Below are positions 1-12,422 of a stretch of 64,000 nucleotides of DNA, piece after piece. The translations under genes and the position numbers were made by a program. The stretch covers positions 3,908,501 through 3,972,500 of the forward strand of contig OZ018417.1 of assembly GCA_963969595.1 (NCBI GenBank), in the 5' to 3' direction. Under the pieces are notes generated by a model. That model searched no databases. It saw only the letters and a program-made list of their open reading frames with translations, and was not told the origin of the DNA. How positions within the stretch are numbered: position 1 is the first letter of the stretch; every line of letters begins with the position of its first letter. This DNA is from Neckera pumila. Its lineage: Eukaryota > Streptophyta > Bryopsida > Hypnales > Neckeraceae.

Positions 1-3
1 TAT

Positions 4-241
4 CACTATAAGAAACCCATGTTTTTTAGGATGTTTTCACTATTTTTTGGAACACATTTTTGTAGACATTGAATAAAACAATTCATATTTTTATGTCAAC
101 ATTATTATTCAATAAAACATCAAGATGTTTTACTAAACATTATTGTTGACATAAAAACATGATTTGTTTTATTTAATGTCCACAAAAATGCGTTCCAAAA
201 AATAGTGAAAACATTCCAAAGAACACACGTTTCTTATAGTG
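4..241. mobile_element. CACTA-type MITE
   Basis: The stretch is a long imperfect palindrome. It starts CACTATAAGAAAC and ends with the inverted form GTTTCTTATAGTG; the arms pair for about 110 bp around a short centre near 121-125. CACTA-superfamily elements are known to start CACTA and make 3-bp duplications, and here TAT lies on both sides (1-3 and 242-244). No open frame is present, so it is a non-autonomous element. Confidence 0.85.
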
Positions 242-244
242 TAT

Positions 245-2872
245 TCTGAAGAGTTGAAATTGGCGGGTATTCAACTTACTTCCAAAACTCAAAGCCCCCA
301 TTCAATTGCCAATTTGCCATGACCAAGTTGCCGAATTATCTCCTAAACTCAATGTGTCCATCATACTACTAAAATCACAATGACCTCTAAAATATCACAA
401 TTCAATTTTGAATAATATTATAGAAATTCAGTTGCTTTTGTAATAGCCATAGGATACTTTCTACTATATATTATGTATTCTTTTCTTAAGCATTTGAAAA
501 TAAAATGGATACTTCTAAAGAAATTTCAAAGAAACTTTTCAGACAACAAAACTATAGATAAATTCCATGTCTTTTTAAAATATGATATAAGAAAATAAAG
601 AAGCACCAACCGCTAGTGTTGCTCTACATATTCAAATGTGAAGATTCTACTTACATTATTTGCTTGATTAATTTATTCTTATTGCAATGTTTTCATCATT
701 GTTACGGTTATTTTGTAAAATTTATGATATAAATTTTTTTTTTAATTACTTTATATTGCACTATATAAATTTTTTCAAAGAATATTGTACAAAGATGTCA
801 GTATTTTCATTTAAAGATTATACATACTTTGTTTATCTACATTCTATCACATGAAAGATTGATGAAAGTAATATATTTAATGCGTAGCAAAGGAAGCGCC
901 AATCGCTAGTCTCTGATAAAAAAAAAAGACAACTATCTTGGGGGAAATTGAGCCACAAGAACCAATATATATATAATTCTCTTTTATAAATTTAGTCATT
1001 TCATTGATAGATTTTAGTTATTTTGCAAACTTTTTAATTGAAATATATATTCACACACAAATAGATAGATATGTTCATACATGTGTCTATATAGAAAGAG
1101 AAATATTGCTCAACAATTAGTCTTTAAAGGACCAAATATTGTTTTTTGGCAACATCAATGGCAACACAGAAGTTTGGGGGAGCTCACTACAAACATTTTT
1201 TCTTTGAAATTTTCACACAATATGTGGTCGAGGAGGCAAGGAGGCAAGGAGGCAAGGAGGCGTAATATTTTTCATCTTTTGACGATGTGGTTAAAAAGTT
1301 ATTGTATGATATGTAGTTTTTAATGCTCCTCAAAGTAGCTCAAAAAAATCACTTTTTTAAGAATTGAAAATTTGAACTTGGTTTTCTAAATTTGTATATG
1401 CGTAAGAAGCCTTGAATCACTCCATTTTGATTGAGAAGATGAAAGTTATGAGGAATTTTAGATTGTGGGCAATTATGGAATTTGTACTCTAAAATAAACT
1501 TTGAAGTCTTTTGTCAAATTCCACTTTCCATGTTATTGAAAAAAAAAAATCAGTAAATGAAGATTGTTTATTACAACATTTTAATTATTGGGATTGGAAA
1601 TTTTCAATTCTATAACTAAATTCTTAACAATTTAGTATTTTTAATCATACTCCGCTTCTTTCTACTTACTATTTTCTAGACTATTTGTTTCAAACCCGAA
1701 TATTAATTATTTTTGTTGAAATTTGTTATATGTGTTTCCAACTTATTTATTGAACATACTGTGGAGTAAAATAAATTGTAGGATTTATACATTTTTGTAT
1801 AAAAAATTTGAAAGATGAAACCTAACCATTTGGAAAGAGTTGGAAATACTTCTTTTTGAAATCCAAGCATCATTACTTCACTATTTATGGGGATTCTTAT
1901 TCTTATTCTTATTCTAAAATTCTACAAGTATATACTCTACCAAATAAACTAAAGGATCCTACGGTTGGATTTGTTAATGAAAAAATATGGATGAAGATTT
2001 TGCCTTGCTTTGGGTTTAAGTACTTTGAAGTAGTTTTGGGCCTTAAAACATTGAATTGCTTTAGGGATTAATCTAAAGTTTTGATTTAGGAATGATTGCA
2101 AGAAACGCACGTTGTATTTTGCAGTATTCCTTGGGTATTGATTTGTTTTTTTGGCCATAACTTTTACGTTCTGGATCTAAATGATTCAAAATCCATAGAC
2201 AAGGTACTTACAACTATTATATGCCTTGTCCATTTTTTGGAATTTAAAAAAATGCTTTAATGTCCAAAAATAGCCCTCAATTTTATGTCCTACTTACCAA
2301 TTTTGTTTTTTTTGAACAAAGTAGTACCTAAAGAAACACATTTGGAGCTGAAATTTGGAGGGGATGGTCTTATAGTAGACTTTTAGCTACTGATCAAAGG
2401 ATTTTAGAAAAGAATTAACTATATGTTGTGTAAAAGTCCACAAAGTAAGCCTCTTTCTACTTGCATTTCGAAACATGTGAACAAGTACTTTTTTTTTTGG
2501 TGAATGATCATCTCCATAAAGTTGTTACAAATAGACAATTATTTTTTTAATATTTAATTTTTTTCCTATTTTCTACTAATTGAAACATCAAAATATGTAT
2601 TTTCTTGAGGCTTGACACCTTTCTCGTTCTCCTACTTAGAGAATTTTTCTATGATTTTCCTGCTAGGGTAACCTACATCTTATAGATTTATACATTTGCC
2701 ATATTTTAAAAGATTTAAAAACCAGTTTCTAAGTTTTAAAGTACTCCAAATAAAAGGTATGAATACTGGATCAAATCACATTCAAAGGTACCATTGGGAT
2801 TACTTTGCTAAGACAGGACTCAAGTCCTTTTTTGAACTTTTAAAGTTAAAAATTCCTTTGATGTTGTAATTT
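245..2872. other. AT-rich non-coding stretch
   Basis: No gene is recognisable. The sequence is strongly AT-rich with homopolymer runs. The only open frames are short, lack coding character and match nothing I know. A short GGAGGCAA-type direct repeat sits near 1228-1260. The segment from about 2092 carries a motif (GCAAGAAACGC) resembling the inverted end of the insertion at 8264-8996; its partner may lie near 4610, which would make a decayed TIR element that later received the MITE at 2877-3774. Confidence 0.5.
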
Positions 2873-2876
2873 TTAA

Positions 2877-3774
2877 CTCCTAAAGGACCATTGTCCATTT
2901 GGGGGACAAATGGGATTTTGGGCAGGTACCTACGGCTGAATTTTTGTCATGATTTTTTGAAACTCTTCTTAAAGATAGAAAAACTGATAAGCTTCATGAG
3001 TGTATAATTTTTTCTTCAATTGGTGCCCGGGAACAAAAGTTATGCCCAAATAAGCTCAAAATAGGGGAGAGGGGGTATCAAAAAAAATTTGCAAAAAACT
3101 AAATTTTTTTTCCTTATAAATTATATTTTTGCCTATTCGAGAAGCTTTGATTCATTTCATTTGGATTTTTTATGAGAAAGTTATGGACAATCTTGTCTTT
3201 CAGGCAATTAGAGCATTTTCTTGAAAACAACAACTTGTAGGATTCATTTTGGAATGCAATTTTAAAAATGAAAGCTCTACATGGTTTAGTTTTCTTGCTA
3301 GAATAATCTCACCATTGGGATTAGTGCATTTTAATTCCATCTAAAAGTTATTAATATTTTAGATTTTCCTTCTATCTTATACTATCATCTACTTAACAAT
3401 TTTCTTAAGAATGAAAATTAAGTTTTTTTGAATTTCAATTTTTTCCCTAGATTCTCAAATCAATTCTTCACTATAAAGATTTAAAGCTCAAAACTTTGTA
3501 TTGCAAACAATTTAAGTTAAAAATGTTCAAAGTCAAAAAATGTAGTCCCGCAATGTGTTGAAAATCTTATTTTTTTCACTTCAAACGCAAATATCTTACA
3601 ATCTGTGCGGTCAAAAATTCTGAAATTTTTTCCGCACATTGTCATTCTAGTTAGGTATAAGATCTTACTATTGGATGTGCAAAAAAAACAGTTTTCAGAT
3701 TTTTTTACTTTTTGCACTAAAAATGGCAGTTTTGAGAGTTTTTTGGCAAAAAAATGGCTTTGGTCCTTTAGGGG
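2877..3774 (+). mobile_element. TTAA-flanked piggyBac-like MITE, copy 1
   Basis: The element starts CTCCTAAAGGACC and ends GGTCCTTTAGGGG, a 13-bp terminal inverted repeat, and TTAA lies directly outside on both sides (2873-2876, 3775-3778). The left subterminal part has a GGGACAAATGGG block; the right one has a block ending in a GGTCAAAAATTCTGAAATT core. Both blocks recur in the other copies. It is 898 bp long with no coding frame. TTAA duplication is the mark of the piggyBac superfamily; the family assignment is inferred from ends and target site only. Confidence 0.75.
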
Positions 3775-3778
3775 TTAA

Positions 3779-6091
3779 GAAAAAAAATTTAGATGAATAG
3801 TATTGCAATGTGATCCTGTAAAAAATTGGAGACAAAATTTTATAGAAAAAATCCTTAAAAAGACAAAAATCACCAATTTTAAGGCTAAATTCAGTGACGT
3901 TTTACAGTATAGCACTTTAAAAAGATATTTTCATCCAAACTTTTTACATTTCTCAAACATACAACTATTTAAAGGATTTGTAGTGATTTAATCTTGAACT
4001 CAAAATAGTGTAATTTTTGAATTAATTAAATGATTTATGACAAATCATTAATTTCATTTCATACAAAATTTAGACATTCAAATCCAAAAATAGCTCATAT
4101 AGTGACTTTAAAGTAAAAAATATTTATATTTTTTGTTTCAATAGACTCATCATTTGGATTATTTTTTATATTAAAAAGGATGTTTACAAATTTTTACTTT
4201 TGAATATTCTAGAAAATGGAAAAATATTCAAACTGTAGAAAAATAGTCCTTTTTAATTCTATCATATGATTATATATATACATGATTTTCTTGGATTCAA
4301 TCACATTATTATTAATCAAAAAATAGAAACCTTTTCTATAATTGAAAAATTGATACATTGACATTGAAACTTTAATTGGAACTGTAATAAAGAATTTTTT
4401 ATTTTTTGATAAATAAAGCAATATCAGGCTCAACATGACTTGAAATACTAGTAAAAAAAGGACTAAAAGATCTATAAATAATAGACTAGTATTAGAAAAC
4501 GATAGCTAAGAAGAAATTACATTGCAGATTTTAATGGATTTGACCCCTTTTGTGGTACATTTGAGTGTGATTTGACCCTATTGTAAAATACAACACATTG
4601 GTAGGTGTTTCTTGAAATCATCTGAAGGAGTTTATTTAATTTCTAAGCACACAAATCAAAATGGTATTTTTACTTTTACAAAACCAAAATAAACAACTAC
4701 AACTCATCTAAAACAACTTTATCACTTATTCATGTAGAGCATTTAATTTTTTTAATGGATATTTTTTTATGATTTTCTAGGAACTTCCTCCATTTTAGAT
4801 GAAATACACTTCTCAAAACATTCTTCACCCGCACCATGGATGGTTGAACATTTGAGGATTAAGAAAATTGAACCTTAAGCAAATCGTGCAAGGTATATGA
4901 ACCTTTGTGCATTAATAACCATTAATGCCTAAAATGCATTGCCTACATTTGAACCCAAAAGTCACATGAAACATAGATATTGATGAACACAATGAGTAAA
5001 TGAGAGCCTAGAAGAGCCTAGCATCAAGCCTTTCATCAAAAAGCCAACTGCTAAGAACGGTGATCTAGTTAGCCAGCAAGAGCCCTGACTTGGAATGCCA
5101 GCAAAATCTGTCACTTCCGCTCGCAAGGGCCTGCGCCAATTTCATGCACTTACACCAACACATTGTCATGCATATGGCAAAAAGGTTACATTCCCACCCC
5201 ATTCTTGTGTGCAATGGGGTACAATAGTCATTTACAAATTTTTGCTCCCTAATAGTTTTCACTAGCAAGTTCCTAAACTTCAATATGCCGTATCATGCTT
5301 AAAAATGAATCAATTTCTAAACTGTAAGTTGCATTGGAAGTGCAAAAAAGATTACTTTATTACTAGCATAAATATGTACATGTGAAATTCAAAATTATAC
5401 AACATTTTGGATGTTTTTTGTACACTATCTATCATCTAGTAGTACTACCTTTCGCCAAAATTTCTGCTCGCATTCGATTGGGCATGTTTGAAATGATTGT
5501 TAGTTGTTGTAGAGGCACTTAATTCTATACCAATTGAATTACTTGTATGATTTCTTGCTTATTCTTCATCCCATTGCAAAATTTTTTTGACTATCTTCCA
5601 AAGAATGATAGATGGTGTATAAAAGAAATCCAAATTATTGTATGATTTTGGACTTCACAATTTTAAATTGTTATGAAGTTGAAGTGCACTTCATTGAGAC
5701 TCCAATACAATTTTTGGTTTCAAAACTGGTTTGTTTTTGAGCATGCTAGAACTTCCTAAAGTTGCTGAACTCTGTAATGGAAACCAATTGAAAAATTTGT
5801 AAATAAGCTGTACCCCATTGTACTACACCCATGGTCGTGTCGAAAGCCATCCACCTTTGAGCAAGCATGACTAACCCGCATCCCAATTTTGTGAAACATC
5901 TGCACAGGGACCATTCCTGCCTTGTGAATGTAAAATTTGTGACAGTAACAATCCTGCCTTGTTAGAGTTTTTTCTCGACCCTTGCTGCCTTGTCAATGCA
6001 ATTAATTGAGTAGACGAAACATTCAGTATTGCACAAATGAACAAACCACTCTAAAATTTGTCAATGATTTGAAATAATGTATGTGTTGAAA
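3779..6091. other. AT-rich non-coding stretch
   Basis: No gene is seen. Open frames here are under 80 codons, on both strands, and rich in Ile, Lys and Phe as expected from AT-rich DNA. A CAAGAAACACCTACC-like motif (inverted, near 4608-4622) may be the right end of an old TIR element that starts near 2092. The part 5400-6050 is slightly less AT-rich but has no long open frame. Confidence 0.4.
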
Positions 6092-6352
6092 GGCTATAAG
6101 AAATCCATGTTTTAGGTGACATTAGCATAATTTTAGGAGACGGATTTTTGTGGACATTTAATAAATTAACTTGTGTTTTTATGTTAATAATAACATTCAA
6201 TGTAACTTGTGGATGTGGATGGGATGTGGATGTAGATGTTACATTGAACGTTATTATTGACATAAAAACACAAGTTGTCTTATTGGATGTCCACTAAAAT
6301 CCATCTCCTAAAATTATGCTAATATCACCTAAAATGCGGTTTTTTAATAGTG
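6092..6352. mobile_element. CACTA-type MITE, decayed ends
   Basis: The stretch is a palindrome with arms of about 115 bp. Paired blocks include GGAGACGGATTTTTGTGGAC with its inverse near 6290-6310, and AACATTCAATGTAAC with its inverse near 6238-6252. The outer ends read GGCTATAAGAAATCC and GGTTTTTTAATAGTG, mutated forms of the CACTATAAGAAA end of the element at 4-241, with which it also shares TTTTTGTGGACATT. The flanking triplets are AAA and AGA, so the duplication is no longer exact. No coding frame. Confidence 0.65.
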
Positions 6353-7052
6353 AGACAATCTATTGAAATAATCTACGGGTTTTCTTTGTATTGCTAGTGG
6401 AATTGGGATTGGGAAGAGAAGCGTTGTAATGTGATTCTAGTTTTAGATGGGAGTGTTAGATCAAACTGTTGTTTACAGACAAATCAAGGCATGCACTGGC
6501 GATTTTAGATTGGAACAATTATAGTTATCACATTGGATGCACCATCCGTGTGAACTATCCAATTTGTCTGTCCGGTGACTCTAATTTGCCCGATGTGACA
6601 ACTTACTCGCAATGGCCTTGAAGAAGCATAGCGACAATGACATGGACAAAAAAACAAATGTATAAAGATTTTTTTTTTTGAAATACTATAAAAATCTGAC
6701 TTCTAGATAGATTCCAAATTTCAAATTTTGAATTCTAATGCAATTACTGACACCAAACAACAGAGTTGTAGAATGAAGTTCGGCGTCCGGCCACAACCGG
6801 CCTATTCCAATGCCTCTAGTCCGTAACAATAGCCTCCAATGGCTGCAAATTGTTATGGCAAATTCAAGACTTGGGTGCCAAGAAGTCTTACGCTCTTGGA
6901 ATGGATGAGTTTAAGGACTATTGTGTCAATGAAAGGACCTACTAGGATATACAACCTATACAACACACTTTAAGAAAGACACGTTTTTGGAGTCGTCTGG
7001 TAAAAAACGCGCAATGTTTTTTTGATGTCACATTGTCTGGCTGTTTGAGTTG
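6353..7052. other. Non-coding stretch before element U1
   Basis: I see no gene in these 700 bases. Frames are short and broken, and no repeat of this segment was noticed elsewhere in the window. The right boundary is the inferred left end of element U1. Confidence 0.4.
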
Positions 7053-7419
7053 TGTGGGCATTAGATTACCCACCCTTGGTAATAAAGCAAACACAACTAG
7101 GTTCTTAGCTGTTATCCACTTTTGATTTAAAAGAGTGTTTACAAGCGTGGTCCACTGTGTCTTCCAAGGAATGGAACTTGCTAATGTTTCTTAAGTTTTT
7201 GTGGATAGGCAAAAGAAGTGCCTAGAGATATATGTGATGACTTCTAATCGTAGTATTGATGATCAAGGGTCAAGTAATCTAACGCTAAACTCCTACCATA
7301 CTCCTATTTATCCTAGGTCAAGTGTAGATCCGGTGGTCGATGCCATTTCTAACAATTGAATTAATTGGAATGGGACCCCTAGGTTTCTTCCATGAGCCCC
7401 TAAGATTCTTGTTCTGGTT

Positions 7420-8110
7420 TTACTTCTGGTATAACCTTGGGCTCTAAGCCTCTAACCTCTAAGGTTACTTCTAAGCTTCGACTTTTAACCCCAAATTTCT
7501 ACTTCTAAATGTAATTCTAGATTTTTACTTTGGAAAACCGAATCCAAATTTTAACCTCTAATTTTGATTCTACATTTTATTTTCAACTCTAAATTTTTAA
7601 TACCCAATTTTAACCTTGAAAGTTACCCCCTACGTTTAACTTCTATGTTTGAACTTTTACCTCTAAGTTTCTACTTCTAAGGTTAGCTTTGTGTTTTAAC
7701 TTTTAACTCTAGATGTTTACTTTCTAAATCTAACTCTAATCTCTAACCTCTAAGCTAAACACTAGATTTTACTTCTAAATCTGATTCCAAAGTTTAACCT
7801 CTAAGTTAAACTCTAGTTTAGTTTTTTTTACTTCCTAAGTCTAATTCTAATTTTTAACCTCTAATTTAAATTCTAGATTTTACTTCCTAACTTTGATTCT
7901 AAATTTTGACCTCTAACTTAAACCTCCAAATTGACCCTAACAGATTTTTTTGACTTCTCAATTTTACTCTAAAATTTTAACTTCTAAACTACTTCTATGT
8001 TTCACTGTTAATCCTAATTTCTATTTTTCTCCTTCTAGTTTCTACTCTGATTTTTGACTTCTAAATTAACGTTAATTTCTACTTTCTAAATCTAGCCCTA
8101 ATTTTGGTTT
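7420..8110. repeat. Degenerate CTCTAA/ACTTCTAA low-complexity tract
   Basis: The tract consists of degenerate repeats of the type TAACCTCTAA and TTACTTCTAAATTTT with a period of about 20-35 bases. The inverted equivalent is at 25560-26250 in U2 (AGAAGTTAAAA, AGAGGTTAAAACATAGAAG). It is therefore a shared internal part of the U family, not a separate insertion. Confidence 0.6.
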
Positions 8111-8263
8111 ATCATCCTTTTAGATGAAATTCACCAACCTTCATCCGTCCTTGGCCGCTCAATTTGACTTAGTATGGTCAATTCAAAGCCAAATTTTAAG
8201 TGTAATATGTTTTCAAAAATCCCTATTTCTAATCTATGGACTTTATGAAATCTTTGCTCATTA

Positions 8264-8996
8264 GCAGGTACTTGCAAGAAACACCTACCGGATTTGGCTC
8301 AAAATGGCCATAGTATTGGAGTACTGTGACTTTTGGAATAAAATTTCTAAAAATAAAATAAATTATGGATAATCTGTAAAACACTCAAAGTAGTATGTAC
8401 GTGAAAATTCAAACCTAAAAAAATTTATCTCTAAATGTTATGCACATTCTAAGAGTGATGGAAAATGCAAGAAAATACAAAGTATGGGATTTAATTTTTA
8501 GAAAATAGTCAAAAAATTAATAAACTTAAGAAAAAAATCCATTTTTTCTAATTTGGAGGTGCTTTTCTTCAACCATTTTTACTTTTGGGAAAAAAAAATT
8601 GTGTTCTCTACACATGCACAAAGGTAGTACACTTTGAGCATATGTGGAAGGTGGACACTTTATTATTTTTGAAAAATTTCTTCATGGGCTTGTCTATTTT
8701 TAATAGATCTCCTTGCATACCAATTTTTACCTTCAAATTTGCATCTTTGAGATGAAAATAGTACTAGAAACCTCCAAAATGGCCAAAATAGACATTCAAT
8801 TGGGGGCAGTTTAAAAATGATAAACTAATTTTAAAAAATTGGAAAAAATTATACAATGTCTGAAACTACTATATGTACTTTCATTTCAAATTTCATGAAA
8901 AAAAGACATACAGCACAAACGTTATGAGTGAAAGTGGATGTGTCTAAGGCCAAGGGGATACCAAAAAGGACAAGTGTTTCTTGCAACAATCCTAGC
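8264..8996. mobile_element. Small TIR insertion in U1
   Basis: This segment is in U1 but missing from U2, where the sequence runs from CTAATCTATGGACTTTTGAA (reverse of the region near 25480) straight to the TTAA site near 25407. It starts near TTGCAAGAAACACC and ends near GTGTTTCTTGCAA, an inverted pair of about 13 bases. The U1/U2 length difference after removing all other inserts is about 750 bp, which fits this segment. I could not define a target duplication, so the exact ends are uncertain by several bases. No coding frame. Confidence 0.5.
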
Positions 8997-9005
8997 ATGG
9001 ATTAA

Positions 9006-9807
9006 CCCCTAAGTGCCTAAGCCTTTCCAAGTGTGTTCTTCCTATGAAAAAAGAGCATGGACTTATAGTTATCCCCAATGACGCAAATTGTATTTTTTTC
9101 AAAATCTAACCTTATAGATGTTTAAAGAGCTAGCTTATTAGTATGTATACCAATTTTGAGTGCAAAATTGCATAGGAGTTGTGAGGATCATAACAAGAAA
9201 AATGTATATTTTCTATTTTTAGTATGCTGCCCCTCCCCACAATGTTTGAGAAATTTGCATATAAATATTTTTGGGGATTGGAGGTGACATGAACAACTAC
9301 AAATTATGTTAGCACACTAAAATACCTTTTCAAAAAACTTAATTTCACATGAAACTCATTACACAGTCCACCTTGCAATTGTTGAAATGCAATTTCTTTT
9401 ATAAGTAGAAATCGCAAATAACTCCAAATCAACACTTGCATGTTCAGATTTTCAATGGTGAAAATCATGAAAATACTTTAATCTTTCCATTGGGACCATT
9501 TTAAAAGCAAATGAATAAGTAGAACTTTTCATATCTCAATTCAAGTAAAATTGGCAAGCTTTGCTTAAAGACGAGAAATCAAATAAAATTTGTAAGCTTT
9601 ATACTTCCTCAATGAGACATATATGCTTTTGAGGACCTCTCAACAATCAAATATTTATCTTTTTTAGTGAAAAATAAAAGTTTTCAATAATTAACCTTCA
9701 ATACTGCCCTTAAAAAATTTTAACCGGTCAAAGGAATTTAACAGCTTGTATCCAAACAAGCCTGAAACTTTGGACCGACCATGTTTGGTCGCTCAGGCAG
9801 TTAGGGG
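9006..9807 (+). mobile_element. TTAA-flanked piggyBac-like MITE, copy 2
   Basis: It starts CCCCTAAGTGCCTAAGC and ends GCTCAGGCAGTTAGGGG, with TTAA at 9002-9005 and 9808-9811. The sister element U2 has a single TTAA at the matching place (25407-25410), so the duplication is shown by an empty site. The terminal repeat has drifted from the CCCCTAAAGGACC form, so this is an older or different subfamily. It is 802 bp and non-coding. Confidence 0.75.
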
Positions 9808-9875
9808 TTAAGGACTAACTAAGAGAATTAAAAGCTAATTAGGAAAAAATATCAAGCATTAGTTCAATGACTTAC

Positions 9876-9935
9876 CTCATCATTGCCAGTATTAGAGATA
9901 ACGTCGTCCACGTACTCATATGCATCCCCATCCCT
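9876..9935 (-). pseudogene. U1 copy of a conserved exon-like frame
   Basis: On the minus strand this reads DGDAYEYVDDVISNTGNDE and is followed by GTAAGT, a good splice donor. The U2 copy (25283-25342) reads DGDVYEHVDDVISNTNSDE followed by GTAAGC. The frame and donor are kept although the surrounding DNA has diverged, but the ATG seen in U2 is lost here, so this copy is probably dead. The product is unknown. Confidence 0.4.
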
Positions 9936-9975
9936 GGTATTTCTTTGGCCTTTCTTCCCAAAGTTCATTGCTTAA

Positions 9976-10926
9976 TCCCTAAAGGACCAAGTGTCCGTTC
10001 AACGTACGCAAGAAATCTTGGGTAGGTTTCTATGAAGTCATTTTTGGTCGGATGTTCATGAAATTTGAACACAATGTGTAAACAAGTACCTCCTTGATGA
10101 AAATCTATTTTTTTTTTGATCCGGTGCCCAAATCAAAAGTTATGATGCCCAAACTTTTAGGGCAACTCGGGCAATTTGAGAATCTTTTGGGAATCTTTTA
10201 CAAAAAAGATCATCAACTTTTGAAATTTGGCACGAATGTAACTTATAAAATATGGCATACAGTTGTCTAAAGAAAAACAAATTTTAGTATTCAAATCACA
10301 TTCAAGAGGAGTCAAACTTTTTTAGCTAAATTAGGGCGGTTTAAAAAAAAAACATTTTCTTCTAACTTCAAGGCCTATTATCTTGCAATCTATGAAGTCA
10401 AAATTCTTGAAAATTTTTCCACATATTTCAAATGTTTTTCTCTAACTTTTCACCATTTGGATTTTAAAAAAGAAATCCTCATTGCACAAGAAATCATTAA
10501 AAAATGACTAGTGTATTGCCAATTCATTTAACCTCCTTGCATTGCAGGGTGAATTAGTGTAAGCTAGACATCTCAATTGCCTTTGAAATTTTTCATGAGT
10601 GAAGCGAACATCATATACTTATAAATGGTCAAAATCCTCATATTTTTGTAGAGCAAAAATTTTACTCCAAGAGGGCCCAAAGTCTGCTGACCCTATTTCG
10701 CAGGAATGAAAAAAAGTTTTTTTTCTCACGTCAAACGTTATAATATTTCAATCCGCGCGGTCAAATGCGCTGAAATTTTTTTTCCACTCTATTAAAATAC
10801 ATTAATTCAATTTTGTACAATTGAAGATTTTAAAAAGAAGTTACAATTTTCATTTTTGAATAACATACCAAAAAAATGCAATTTTTGACAATGTCTCCCT
10901 GTGAAAAACCCTCGGTCCTTTAGGGA
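9976..10926 (+). mobile_element. TTAA-flanked piggyBac-like MITE, copy 3
   Basis: It starts TCCCTAAAGGACC and ends GGTCCTTTAGGGA, a perfect 13-bp inverted repeat, with TTAA at 9972-9975 and 10927-10930. U2 keeps the empty site: GCTCATTGCTTAA reversed from 25243-25258, with one TTAA only. This proves that TTAA was duplicated on insertion. It is 951 bp long, non-coding, and has the shared right subterminal block (CAATCCGCGCGGTCAAATGC near 10749). Confidence 0.85.
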
Positions 10927-11863
10927 TTAACTTCAAAGAAAGTATTACACCCTAACTTCCTTCTTTCCTTCTCCCCCTTCTTTTCTTTCTCCTCCCTTCT
11001 TCTACTCTGCTACTATTGCACCTACTATTGATGGTGGTCTTACAATATGGTCCTGAATGCCAAGAAGTTTCAATGTCCCTCCTACCCTCTTATATTTTCT
11101 TGCTTTACATCATTCCTATCCTCCTCCTAATGGTCACCACGAAGTTTTGAGATTTCCTCCCAAGCCTATCTAACCTAGACCTAGGCTACTATTTATCGTC
11201 TCTCTCTTTTTGTTCCCTACTTCATCTCTTCTTCTACAAACTTTCCTCCATTATTTGCATTTGTGTTTGAATGGTGAGAGTGGAGCGTGCAAGTTTTGTG
11301 TGCAGGTGTGACGTGGAAGCATTGGTTCCCTTCCCCCTTTTCCTTTATTTTTTTAGTTACAAATTGACTTTTGAAACTCTAGTTCCTAACTGAGTTATAC
11401 TAGACTTCATTAGGTTGTAAATTGGATTCTAAGTAGCTTTTGATTCCTAACAGGACTTCTAGCTTTGGGTTCCTAACTAGCTTTATAGCTAAGTTTTCTA
11501 CTTTGGGTTTTCTAAACTAGGCTTTCTAACTAGTAAAAAATTTAAAAAAGAAAAAGAAAATTGGAACTTCGTGGGATATCATCTCATGTTGGTCTGACTT
11601 TAGCCATGATGCATGTATAAATCAGTTAACAATTGAAAACAAGCACAGAAAAGTTCAGGCACTGGCCCGCTGGCTAGGTATTGGCTTGATGCTGGTTGCC
11701 CGGTATTGGCTATTGGTATGCTGGCTCTGGTTGCTAGTACATTGGTTGCTAGTATGCCAAAACAAATTCTAAACACACACCCTGGGGTTCCCTCAAAGCA
11801 ACCCATTTACACAAACTAAAACTGGACTTTTAAGAAAGTTAGTGTTAGGGTCAAAGCTTTGCT

Positions 11864-12213
11864 TGTCAGGATCTGCAAACCTTGGTCATCGCCCCTCTCA
11901 CTTCTACTGTCAAACCTAACCAATTGCTAAACAAAGCACTCATAATACATAACTCAATGGGCTTCCGATACTACTGTGAGATATTCCCAGATCACATAAC
12001 TACTCATATATGAACCCTAATGCATAATACCAATGAACCCAATCTGCAAGAATCTATTACAAAGTCATGCAATTGCCAACAAGATCAACTTCGTATCATT
12101 ATGGAAATGTTGCGTGAGGAACAACCCTCTTCCTGTGGGATTTAAGGAAGACGAAGGAGCTAACCGTTTAGGTAACCATCACTTGGTAGGAACATACTAG
12201 TGTGTTCATAACA
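11864..12213 (-). repeat. 3' LTR of the chromovirus
   Basis: In element orientation the repeat starts TGTTATGAACAC and ends GATCCTGACA, the usual TG...CA. It lies next to the polypurine tract at 12217-12226. It is about 97 percent identical to 17692-18041 by eye. Confidence 0.93.
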
Positions 12214-12216
12214 TTA

Positions 12217-12226
12217 CCCCCCTTTT
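12217..12226 (-). promoter_or_regulatory. Polypurine tract of the chromovirus
   Basis: On the minus strand AAAAGGGGGG lies three bases before the 3' LTR. Such a tract primes plus-strand DNA synthesis in LTR retrotransposons. It overlaps the TAA stop (12225-12227) that ends the chromodomain frame, so the coding region runs right up to it. Confidence 0.85.
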
Positions 12227-12422
12227 AACGTCCATGTTGGTCATCTAGTTTAGGTGCCTTAGGATGGAGCGTATGAAAATCAGCCACGGCGTCAGGCACG
12301 TTTTCCAAGTGTTCAACAGGTTCCCAAGAATTTTCTTCAGGTCCATAGCCCTCCCATGCCACAAGATATTGGAGTTTTTTCCATCTTCCGAAAAAACAGG
12401 AGTCTAATACTTTGTGTACCTC
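12225..12422 (-). pseudogene. Chromodomain at the C-terminus of integrase
   Basis: Directly after an in-frame TAG (12423-12425) the same frame goes on for about 65 codons and encodes a chromodomain: the aromatic-rich core is visible as LQYLVAWEGYGPEENSWEP, followed by an alpha-helical end (VADFHTLHP). Chromodomains at this position are the defining trait of chromoviruses and are thought to steer integration to certain chromatin marks. The stop would remove the domain from the protein. The frame ends at TAA next to the polypurine tract. Confidence 0.85.
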